Assembly (NCBI GenBank): GCA_033675265.1 | Contig: JAUJYZ010001498.1 | Span: 1-64,000, forward strand | Length of the DNA stretch: 64,000 nucleotides | Origin: Actinostola sp. cb2023 | Taxonomy: Eukaryota; Cnidaria; Anthozoa; Actiniaria; Actinostolidae | Direction: 5' to 3' | In this document: positions 25,962-36,700 of the stretch, one piece after another | Numbering within the stretch: the stretch's first letter is position 1 | Layout: the number at the start of each line of letters is the position of its first letter | Translations under genes and position numbers: made by a program | Notes under the pieces: generated by a model | The model's input: only the letters and a program-made list of their open reading frames with translations | Databases searched by the model: none | Told to the model about the DNA's origin: nothing

Positions 25962-27394
25962 TCATTTACAAGTGGATGTTCCTTTGGATAATAACGTCCT
26001 TTTCACATTTTTAACGAGTGCATCTTGCATGACAGGGTAGATTCTTGCACAACCATCCATGCAAGTATTCACGGCCTAAAATAACCAAAATACATACATT
26101 ATTGACATGTGCATTCAGTGAAGGTTCCTCTCATGTCCGGGGAGGGGAGGGGAGGGGGTACTCCCATATATACGCTATATAGGTATGTGCCACCCTTCAG
26201 GGTATAGGTTTTGGACCTCCAGATCCTTAATTAAATTGGGTACCATATTTTGCTATTTCACCATAACATATAATATTAGATCCTTAAATAGGATACAATT
26301 TTTTTATTTTGATAAAAATATTCACTTATTCCTTAAATTGGGTCTATATTTTAGTGACAATCCTTGGAAAGGGTAAGAATTTTCCAATTTTTCATTCTTA
26401 AATAGGGTCAGGGTTTTGACATCCCTGCGGCACACCCCTATCCTAAATTTCCGGGAGTACCCCCCGGGCTCCCATGTGCATATCATATACCTTTTCCGTG
26501 CTGTCCTTTGTCATTTCTCCTGTTTGAATGAGTCCTGACACCTGGTTTACCGAGGGCAACAGTGCGGCCATCATACTACCATTCACTTGTCCAGAACTTA
26601 GCTGAAAGAGATTGCAGTGATAAGCAAGTGAGGGTACTAGCTAGTATCATCATGTATGGGGGAACCAAGTGCACCATATAGGTATCGTAGAGGTAGGACT
26701 ACTAGTTGAATGAATTTGAATATTACTCTTAGTAATAGTTGCAGGACCGGATACATACCCGTTTGACCAGTTTACGGAACCCAATCAGATTTTCACATTT
26801 TACAGTTCAATTTCACAGATCAATGATCTATAATACTCGACTTGTTGCAAGCTTTCTTTGGTGTCGCTGGCTCATATTGAGTTCAGAAACCAAAACTTTT
26901 TTTCTGGATCCGCGCCTGAGTTGAATAGTAATTCCCTTGATGAGGGTTCCCGTACACAATGATATTCCCCAAGTGAACAATCTTGAACTGATTGTACACG
27001 TAGCTCTAACTTGATATCCTCCAAGTGTTCATGAACCCATACAAGAGGAAATAATCGAAGTAATTGTAGATGTGTGTAGAATGAAGCTTTGACACCAATA
27101 ATGCAAAAAAGCACTTAAATTTACGGCCGTTTTAGACGTTAGTCCTTCGTCGGAGTAAAAGAGTTTTAGATGAATGACTGCAACACAAACCTTCTTACCT
27201 CACGTGTATTGGGATCAAGGATGGATTCATTATTTGTTTGAGCCTAAAAGAATACATCAAACGAGAATCCAAAATCACATGGAGTCTACATGTACATGTT
27301 ACTAGCTTTAGGAGTGTGCAGTGATGCAAGGGGGTTCGGTCACACCACTACATACCCTGGGGGAACATTTTCAGTTTAATTAGGGAAGGGATAC

Positions 27395-27426
<32 letters not shown>

Positions 27427-30400
27427 TGGACGGACGGACGGATGGACAGACAGACAGACAGACAGACAGACAGATAGATATCTAGATACATAGATATCTA
27501 GATACATAGACACCTTTATTTAAACTCAAATAAAACAGCAGGGTAGTCCAGTCAGTGGTTAGCAGCCTCTGATATCAAATAATCTAATATAAACTGAGCG
27601 ATAGTATATGTGCATGTAGTAGTAGTAGTATTGATAATAATACAATAATAATAATAATAGTTGGATGTGTAGTAGTAGTACATGTAGTACTATAATAGTA
27701 GTTGTGTAATAATAATAATAATAATAATAAAATGATAAAAAAATATTATAATAATATCAATAAAAAGGCCTTTTAAACTAGCTAGTAGGTGACCAGTAAG
27801 GAGGATCCCTGAGAAGACGACTTACAAGAGTACACGCCGCAACCAGATCTTGCATTTCAATCCCTGCATCGGCCAATGCAACAGAGGCACAAATGATTCC
27901 AGCGGAAAGTGCTGCAAACACAAACAATATGATACAGTACTGGTACATACACAGGTAACCCAACCACTACTTTATGAGGCTATTGTTAAAAAGAGTTCAT
28001 CTTCTTTGATGGGCTTCCTGTGGTAAAACTTACACCACAGGAAACCCACCCAAAAACTACCCACATACTAATACAGTCAACTCTCTCGTAAGCGGACACC
28101 CTCGGGAATTGAAAAAAGTGTCCGTTAGTAGAGCTGTCCGCTTATGAGAACTATTCCCGTAAGCGGACACCAAAGAAAAATAGGGTGGATGTCCGCTTAC
28201 GGGAGAGTTAATTACGTTTTAATCGGTAGAGAAACATAGCAACTGAACCGTACACCTTGCTTCCCCGCGGACAAATGGAGATTTGACAAAACCGATCCCC
28301 ACTGTTCTGTTGCTCTGTAAAAGGTCATATTTTTGTTGATTTATTGCAAATTAAAGACAAATTCCATTGCCGAAAGTCCATTATTATATGGTGTGTCCGC
28401 TTACGAGAGAGCGTAAACAAAAGAAAAATCCAATTTTCATTTTCAAAAGTGTCCGCGTCCGCTTACGAGAGTGTCCGCTTATGGGAATGTGTAAATACAG
28501 AGTTTGACTGGGAGGTAAAACGGGGATTTGAAAAGGTGTCCGTAAGTAGAGCTGTCCGCTTACGAGAGTGTCCGTTAGCGGAGAGTTGACTGTATATATA
28601 TTTTTGGGCTGCCTGTGGTACATGTACTTAGACTGAGCTAAGATAATCTGGTGTGAATGGCTTACCACTTCCATCATTTTCCAGGACAGTGATAAAGATG
28701 TCAACTTGAGACTTTGGAAATCTATCCTACAGAAGATCAAATGAATAACGGCTCAGATTTAAACTGTTCAGGCACAGAAAACACACTCAGGGCTACATGT
28801 ATCACTGTACATGGGCTTGAATTATAGTTTCTAAAGACTTCTAACCAGAAATACTGCAGACTGAAGAGCTTCAACAACCAGAAGAGCATTTCCTTTTTCT
28901 TCAGAATCCTGTTTAAAATGAATAATAATACTTAAGATTAGGAAGGAGGTAAGCTATTTTCAACTTCATATGGATAAGATATTGCACCTAATTAATATTC
29001 GTAAATCGTCTAACATGCACCAACTGAAATTGTCGTAACTTTTGAAATATCCAAAACGTACACGGGTTTTTACAGATTTGTGTAAATGAAATGATGTTCA
29101 ATCCGATTGTGTCAATGAGAGAGTCCAGCGAGGTGCCACTTTTGCAAAATAATCGAGCAAAGTTGGGTAATTTTGAGCCGCCGTTCAGTTAGATCTTAGT
29201 GGGGTTAATTATCAACTAATTTTCTCATAAACGGCTGAACCGATTGAATAACGCTTTACCTCTAGACAAACTAGATACATTTATCTACAACATGATATAA
29301 AAAGTTTCGCTGGATAATGCGAGACGAAGTTTGTACAGCGCCGTAAAAAAGTGCATAATTTCATGCAAATTTGACCTCTTGACCAGCTCTCAGACGGAAT
29401 CATTTCAAAAAATAAAAATAAATAAAAATAAAATATTTTGAAGCAAACCAAACCCGTTTTAGTTTTAACCTTGATATAGTCTTTCATTAGCTAGAGTTTG
29501 GGAGATATTTATTTTAGAAGCGAAAACGACTGAGAGGTTTTTATAGAGACGGCCACTTAAATGTGAATAACGTTATTAGATGTTTAAATACATGTACACT
29601 GTATGCAATAATTATCACACATATATTTAATATAGTAATACCATGATCACCTCGGTTTTCATTGTTCCACGAGGGACATTTAACATCGAACATCCCTCGC
29701 GAGAGCTCTAAGTCGAGCATCGCTCATGCATAGTAATGAGGGAAATTTAGACTAAATGTCCCTCATGAATACAATCATGAGGGAAATTTAGACTAAATGT
29801 CCCTCATGAATACAATCATGAGGGAAATTTAGACTAAATGTCCCTCATGATTATATTCATGAGGGACATTTAGACTAAATATCCCTCATTACTATGCATG
29901 AGGATGCAAGTCAGTCCCTCATATACACCAGGTGTACACACAATCATTGGGACCCAAGAGCAAACCGAATAGTACTTTAATAATCGCTCCTCTACTTATG
30001 ATGACTCGAGCATTCAAGACGTGTGGGATGTGTGAAGCTCAAAATACAACATCGTTAACGCATGCGCAATAGAAGGAAATGCACAAAAGTCGAATTCAAA
30101 GGATATTTTATTAGACTTATTTCTGTTATTTGTTCACACAATGAAATATTATATTAGTTGGCACTTTCCTCTTTTTCTGTATGTGCTTTCTAGTGTTTTG
30201 AGGATCCGTATTCTCCCTTACTTGCTCCACTTCGTCATCTCTCATAAAAGTAAACCGGCCTTCCGACATTTCTGATCTGTTTACCTTCAGGTACTCCTTA
30301 CTATAACTAATTTATACTCTTTTATTGTGTAAATGAAACAAAGATGTGCAACATGAAGCATTCCCCAGAGTACAGTCTAATCAATTAAGACTCTTTCACA

Positions 30401-32021
30401 AAACACTATAATATATTCTCCTTTGCGCCGGTTAACTCAAGCCTGTATTTTTGTCCATTTCCTCGGTGATCATGGTATTACAAACTAATACCATGGCATC
30501 TGAGGGATATTAGTGATTAAATGTCCCTCAGCCTCGGGAAGTTTAGTAAAAGTCCCTCGCCCGGAGGCTCGGGACTTCCACTAAACTTCCCTCGGCTTCG
30601 GGGACATTTAATCACTAATATCCCTCAGTGCCATGGTATTCCTTATAAATATATAATATGATAATAATAATAATAATCACCTGAAGATGACCGCGTCTTT
30701 GTTTACATGAGAAAGGAGCATATTTAAACTCACATGTCAGGCGGCCCTACAAATTAAATAAAAGTAAGTTATGTTTTTGAACAGGTCAAGTGTTCTAGCA
30801 GTACTAGCACTGTTAATTGGGGACATGACTCTCACATGCACTTCTTACTACATTCTATATCGATTTCTGTACACCCAGCATGAACTTATCTCAGTTTCCT
30901 GAGAGGAAAACTTGAATACCCGAAAACCCTTGAGTTAACAACTCAATCAATACAAGAAATGAGGACTCCCCAGGCAGTTACATCCAAATAGAACTCTCGT
31001 GTGGACCAACATGTACATGTACATGTTGTATCTGTCATTTGTTGTTGTAAGTACAGTTGTTGTTATTGATTATGGACAAAAGCACACACTCTATAAATGT
31101 GTACCTTCATACTAAACTCTTGTCTTCTGGGTGCTTCCCTTGGTCCATAACTGGATAAATTTGGTTAAGATTAATAAACAGAAATATTCTGACAGTTTGA
31201 TAATTAAAATGCTGACTGCATTAATTCAAACCACTCTCAATACCAACTCTCCCATGCATCCACTTTGCAAATCCCATTTTCCTAATTCCTCTGTCAAACC
31301 CAGACATTATTTCAAGTACCTCTTGTAATTGACCACCTTGCCTGACAACAAGGGAGGGGAGGGTCACTTCCAAAAGCTAAGATTCAATTTTCTTTGATTT
31401 CAGAGTCAGCCATTGGCAGATGGTATCACAAAGAACATACATTAAATTGCTTCAAGATTGTGGAGTGCATGCAACCACTTTGGAACTGTTGTCAAAGGAT
31501 ACACTGCACACATGATTTTAGTGTTCTGTGCCTCGAGATATGCTGATCCTTTAGCTTGACTCACGATACCAGCTCTCAAAACTGATTTTAAAGGACAACA
31601 AAATTAATACAGTCAATCAATTTCTCCTGTCGAGCTTAGTGAGGTGTTTGCATTGCCTTTAGATAGAAAGCTATTTACTATTTTGTATGTTGTAAAAGGA
31701 CAACGTTTTTGAAAACAAGTGTATGTCCAATTAACGTGTTTATGAAAACCTCTCTATTGTAAATCAATCAATCAATAACTAAAACCTGGACTCACAAATA
31801 CTTACAAATAGAGCGCAATCCGTTCATACGTCTGCCATCCATTCTCGTACCATCCTTCTTCACCTAGGAACAAAACAACCAATCATCAAAACAAATTGCA
31901 ACCCAAATCTTTCCACATAAGACCTAACTACCAAGGGATGCTCTGACACATTTTCGCGTCTGTTGATGACCGGCTGACTGATCTCTGGCCCTGCAATTCT
32001 CCTCGTGTCGATGGGCGCCAT
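25962..32021 (-). CDS. EXOSC6: Exosome complex component MTR3 (EXOSC6)
   Basis: A non-catalytic RNase PH-like subunit of the six-member ring of the RNA exosome, which processes and degrades RNA in nucleus and cytoplasm. Coding exons in gene order: 32021-31932, 31863-31806, 31581-31503, 31150-31105, 30746-30681, 28908-28846, 28726-28666, 27911-27826, 27243-27199, 26601-26491, 26075-25962 (TGA). All junctions are GT-AG and the phases agree, giving 272 residues, the same length as I recall for human MTR3. Diagnostic pieces are the N-terminus [13 protein letters not shown], then [63 protein letters not shown] and [13 protein letters not shown]. The start was chosen because MAPIDTRRI matches the family N-terminus; an in-frame ATG lies 24 codons upstream. 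Introns hold several TIR elements. Head-to-head with ZDHHC6. Confidence 0.95.
26133..26470. mobile_element. TIR element, GGGGGTACTCCC ends, in EXOSC6 intron 10
   Basis: The left end GAGGGGGTACTCCCATATAT is inverted by the right end CGGGAGTACCCCCCGGGCTC. TATGTGCCACCCTTCAGGG on the left has a diverged partner, CTGCGGCACACCCCTATCC, on the right. Internally the A/T-rich motif TCCTTAAAT plus GGGT is repeated. It has no coding capacity. Similar GGTACTCCC elements are, as far as I recall, common in marine invertebrate genomes. Confidence 0.75.
27395..27760. repeat. Microsatellites GACA/GATA, TAG and AAT
   Basis: 27395-27500 is a run of GACA, GGAC and GATA tetranucleotides. 27605-27685 holds TAG repeats. 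27630-27740 holds AAT repeats. All lie in an EXOSC6 intron (between exons 8 and 9). Confidence 0.85.
28072..28594. mobile_element. TIR element with CGTAAGCGGACA subterminal repeats
   Basis: The element opens TACAGTCAACTCTCTCGTAA and closes GCGGAGAGTTGACTGTA. Motifs of the type GTCCGCTTACGAGAG occur at least eight times in both orientations. No transposase is present. It lies in EXOSC6 intron 7, beginning about 160 bp upstream of exon 8 and ending about 70 bp downstream of exon 7 in gene orientation. Confidence 0.85.
29640..30478. mobile_element. Foldback-type element flanked by ATACCATGATCACCTCGG
   Basis: The left flank ATACCATGATCACCTCGG is inverted at 30461-30478 (CCTCGGTGATCATGGTAT), enclosing about 840 bp in EXOSC6 intron 5. 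Inside, 29718-29905 holds tandem palindromic units built from CATGAGGGAAATTTAGAC and TAAATGTCCCTCATGA. Confidence 0.7.
30484..30641. mobile_element. Near-perfect foldback (hairpin) element, 158 bp
   Basis: The arms TACCATGGCATCTGAGGGAT then ATTAGTGATTAAATGTCCC on the left are matched in inverse by GGGACATTTAATCACTAATA then TCCCTCAGTGCCATGGTA on the right. Inner arms GGGAAGTTTAGTAAAAGTCCC and GGGACTTCCACTAAACTTCCC also pair. It sits directly next to the 29640-30478 element, whose terminal motif TACCATGG is related, so both probably belong to one family. In EXOSC6 intron 5, about 40 bp from exon 5. Confidence 0.85.
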
Positions 32022-32224
32022 GTTGGTTTTCTTGCTCGAAGGAGTTTCTCGCCAGGCGTTCCAAACTGCTAGTCCCCAGTCTTCTATCTTCACGAATTAC
32101 CCATGTTCCACTTTGCTTCACTGTAAACATGGCGGTGACTTGATTTGAGTTTGAATGGATTTGGCGTCGTTTGTAGAGTAGATCTGTATAAAACGGTTTG
32201 TTAGGAGAGAGCATTTGATAACCG
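32022..32224. promoter_or_regulatory. Bidirectional promoter of EXOSC6 and ZDHHC6
   Basis: About 200 bp separate the proposed start codons of two divergent housekeeping genes. AAACATGGCGG at 32125-32135 matches the YY1 consensus. A second YY1-like site, AACATGGCGCC, overlaps the EXOSC6 start codon on the minus strand (about 32014-32024). No TATA box is evident. An upstream minus-strand ATG (32131) opens a short frame overlapping the EXOSC6 start. Divergent promoter function is inferred from gene orientation; the YY1-like sites are seen directly. Confidence 0.6.
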
Positions 32225-33736
32225 ATGTCAAGGAAGGTAGGTTATCGCAAATAAGCTTAAGGCAGCGGGGATTGCTGGATTACTAATGGCTTGCAATGCT
32301 GCGCTATTGTTATGATTATGCAACGTACAACACGTACAAGAACTGAAGAAGCTTGCCTACTTGCTATGGCTAAGTGCGCATCTTTGAAAGCGATTTAGAG
32401 AGGGATGTTTCGGAAACGTCCTCTCAAATTTAAAAGGAATCTTAGTCCATTTTAATATTAATTGTTGATGTTAGTGATGTTGCCTCCGCTGTTCCAACTG
32501 TCTACTGACGCTGTTGGGTGTCAATTTTAATAAGCGTTAATTTATCGTTTTTTTTAAATGGTTTAAATGAATACAGTCATTTATAATAAACATAGAAGAC
32601 GCTTGTTATGGTTGTCCGGACAAATAGCAGAAAACGATCGAAAACGTATTCGTGACACCTACATAAAACACTTGGCTATATATATATTATGTGATTTTAT
32701 TGACTGCATATATACACCTATTTCAAATAACGTTGTCGCGTTCAAAGCAACAAGCGTCAAGCCAAGACCGAAGTGAATGCTGGTTTTGTGTTGGTAAATT
32801 ATTCAAATCAGACCGATTTTCTATGGAACGAAGTGTGATATGCAAACAAGCACGTGAAAATATTCACATTTTGTAATAATTATTAGTCCTTATAGAAACA
32901 ATTGTGATTTGCCGAATAATTGTCAGCACATAACCAGAATTCACTTCGGTCTTGGCTTGACGCTTGTTGCTTTGAACGGGGTGTTTATGTCTTGTCTATA
33001 AACGGAAGCTGAACAATTTTTGGACAGCACTGTATGGTGTATAATGTCAGACTATTCTTTTAACTACAGATTTCCATAATGAAGAATTAACATCAGCAAC
33101 AGCATTCTTGATGGCGAGAGGGATATGTCACTGGGGTCCAATACTGGCGTTGTCGATAATAATAATACTATTTCTTAGTGGACTGTACTGCATGCCATTT
33201 ATCTGCCCTCCGTGGGAATCACTTGCTGGAGCTCTGCATCTATGCGGGTACTTGACGTGGCTGGTGTTGATTTTGTTACACTTTTTGAAAGCCATTTGGC
33301 TTGGCCCTGGATATGTGCCATCAAATTGGAAGCCAGTAAGTAAAACTGTATAACAATCTGGGGTGGATCTGCAATGTATAGTGGGCTTTAGGAATTCAAT
33401 GAACCTCCAAATAACGATCATGACCCCATAAGCTACTAGCTTTAATGATCATCGTGCCGAAATAATTAACAATTATTCGCCGAAGGTGAAGTGATTATCA
33501 GTGAATATTCACCATAATCACTGAGGCCGAGGTGAATAATTATTGTTTTAGTATAATTTTAGACTTGGATATCAGAGAAAAGACGAAATTCAGGATTTAA
33601 AAAACCCGTTTTATTAGTAATTCAACATTGGTGATTTTACTTCCGCTCTCGACCAGTGATTATCGTCTCATAATCACTGGTCGCTCGACCAATCACAGTG
33701 CGCGAAACTCTATTCAAGACTAAAATAAAGGTTATT

Positions 33737-33767
<31 letters not shown>

Positions 33768-36700
33768 TTATTATTGTATTTCAGGCAGAACAATATGATG
33801 AACAGTGTCTTCAGTATTGTCAAGTATGTCTTGGATACAAGGCACCACGGGCACATCACTGCAGTAAATGTGCAAGGTAGTGTGCAGGCAACCCAACGGT
33901 TGCTTGTGAGGCTATTGTTAAACATGGGAAATATGTATGTAATGGGCTTCCTTTGGCAAGGGACATTACATTGGGTTCCCTGTGGTACATCATATAGAAT
34001 CACTGACTGTTATGTTGAAAGGAAGCCTATCAAAACAATAGTCTCAAAACAGGTTTTTTTGGTTAATGGGTTTCCTGTGGTCATGTGTAATCCCTCTTGG
34101 TCAAAAACCCTGACCACAGGTAACCCACTTACCATAGAAACCCTGACCACAGGTAACCCACTCATCATAAAAACCCTGACCACAGGTAACCCACTTGCCA
34201 TAAAAACCCTGACCACAGGTAACCCACTCATCATAAAAACCCTGAGCACAGGTAACCCACTCTCCATAAAAACCCTGAGCACAGGTAACCCACTTACCAT
34301 AGAAACCCTGACCACAGGTAACCCACTCGGTATAAAAACCCTGACCACAGGTAACCCACTCACCATAAACACCCTGACCACAGGTAACCCACTCACCATA
34401 AACACCCTGACCACAGGTAATCCACTCACCGTAAAAACCCTGACCACAGGTAACCCACTCGGTATAAAAACCCTGACCACAGGTAACCCACTCGGTATAA
34501 AAACCTGACCACAGGTAACCCACTCACCATAAAAACCCTGACCACAGGTAACCCACTCATCATAAAAACCCTGACCACAGGTAACCCACTCGCCATAAAA
34601 ACCCTGACCACAGGTAACCCACTCGGTATAAAAACCCTGACCACAGCTAACCCACTCACCATAAACACCCTGACCACAGGTAACCCACTCACCATAAACA
34701 CCCTGACCACAGGTAATCCACTCATCGTAAAAACCCTGACCACAGGTAACCCACTCGGTATAAAAACCCTGACCACAGGTAACCCACTCGGTATAAAAAC
34801 CCTGACCACAGCTTATAACCCACTCACCATAAACACCCTGACCACAGCTAACCCACTTGCCATAAACACCCTGACCACAGGTAACCCACTCGGTATAAAA
34901 ACCCTGACCACAGGTAACCCACTCGGTATAAAAACCCTGACTACAGGTAACCCACTCGGTATAAAAACCTGACCACAGGTAACCCACTCGGTATAAAAAC
35001 CCTGACCACAGGAAACCCACTTGCCATAAACACCCTGACCACAGGTAACCCACTTGGTATAAAAACCCTGACCACAGGTAACCCACTCACCATAAAAACC
35101 CTGACCACAGGTAACCCACTCACCATAAAAACCCTGACCACAGGTAACCCACTCGCCATAAAAACCCTGACCACAGGTAACCCACTCGCCATAAAAACCT
35201 GACCACAGGTAACCCACTCACCATAAAAACCCTGACCACAGGTAACCCACTCGGTATAAAAACCCTGACCACAGGTAACCCACTCGCCATAAAAACTGAC
35301 CACAGGTAACCCACTCGCATATAAAACCCATTTCTATGGATAAAATGCCTTAAGTGAAGTTTAGTCCTATCTACATGTATATGTATGTTGTAGCTCCAGG
35401 TTGAAAGTAAAAGTTGACTCAATTTACTTGTGTCAGGTGTGTGATGAAAATGGACCATCATTGTCCATGGATTAACAATTGTGTAGGACACAGAAACATG
35501 AAGAGTTTTACACTGTTTTCTGTTCTTTGTGCCACCTGGCTGCATTCACTGTGCTATTATCTTGGCTTGGTGTATTTATTATCACGTTTATTTGGTAAGC
35601 AGTACTAACCACTTTGTAATTCATTCATTCATTATCAATTAATGTATTTTTCATCCATCAATTCATTCATCCATCTATTCATTCATCCAGTCATTCTTCC
35701 ATTCACTGTTTTTTCATTCATCCATAAATTCATTCCTATATCCATTCTTTCATCCATCCATTCATTCGTCCAGTCATAATAAATAATAATAATATATATT
35801 TCTTAAAAACGCACCTAACGGGAGTCTCGATGCTTTTTACAATATAAAAAATATGTACTGAAAAAATCAATAAAAATCTATCTATCAGTCGTTCTTCCAT
35901 CCATCCATCCATCCATCCATTCTTTCATCCATCCATTTTTTGATTCATTCATCCATTCATCCATTCATCCATCCATTCATTCGTCAATTCATTCATCCAT
36001 TCATCCATCCATTCTTTCATCCATCCATTTTTTGATTCAGTCATCCATCCATTCAACAATTCATTCATTTAATTCATCCATCCATTCAGCAATTCATTCA
36101 TCCATCCATTCAGCAATTCATTCATCCATTTATTCATCCATCCATCCATTCAATCATTCATTCCTATGCATCTACAAATTAGATTATAATTTCCTCTATC
36201 CCTTGTATTTCAGGCGATAGATCCAAGAGTCTATAGATACATAGCACACAGTCATTTGTTGTCATTTGGAGTTTACCATCTTATTTTGTTAATGTTCTGT
36301 TTTGGGTTATCTATTGGTGTTACCATAGCAGTAGGTCTACTACTGTATTATCAGGTAAGAACCGAGACAGAGACATTTAAGTAATTATATAAATATATAT
36401 TACACATTTTGATTGGTCGAGGGATATGTGTTATTAGAGTACAAACACAGTCATTTTAGTTACTTATTTTAGTTGGTGTTGATTAGCCTCCTTTGCAGAC
36501 GTTTTAGTTGATTCGCGAATCAACTAAAACGTCTGCAAAGGAGGCTAGGTGTTGATGTCTCACAACACAGTCACTGAAACAAAATATATTGTACTGGTCT
36601 TGCCGAGTCTTTGGAATATCATTCGATGAATGAATGGATGGATGAATGAATGGATGGATGAATAGATGGATGAATGAATAAATGGATGAATGAATGGATG

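Noticed and set aside
26872..27114. An 80-codon minus-strand frame as an additional EXOSC6 exon
   Set aside because: The protein is already continuous from ILDPNTRE (27199) to LSSGQVNGS (26601) in phase, and this peptide does not resemble the family.
30205..30285. A possible first exon on the minus strand starting [16 protein letters not shown] before GTAAG
   Set aside because: It lies in EXOSC6 intron 5 inside a repeat-derived region; including it would break the conserved EXOSC6 sequence and no partner exon was found.
34010..35086. A 358-codon minus-strand frame with repeats of [10 protein letters not shown]
   Set aside because: The 33-bp minisatellite unit is a multiple of three, so all frames without a stop in the unit stay open; frames shift between copies and the array is intronic.
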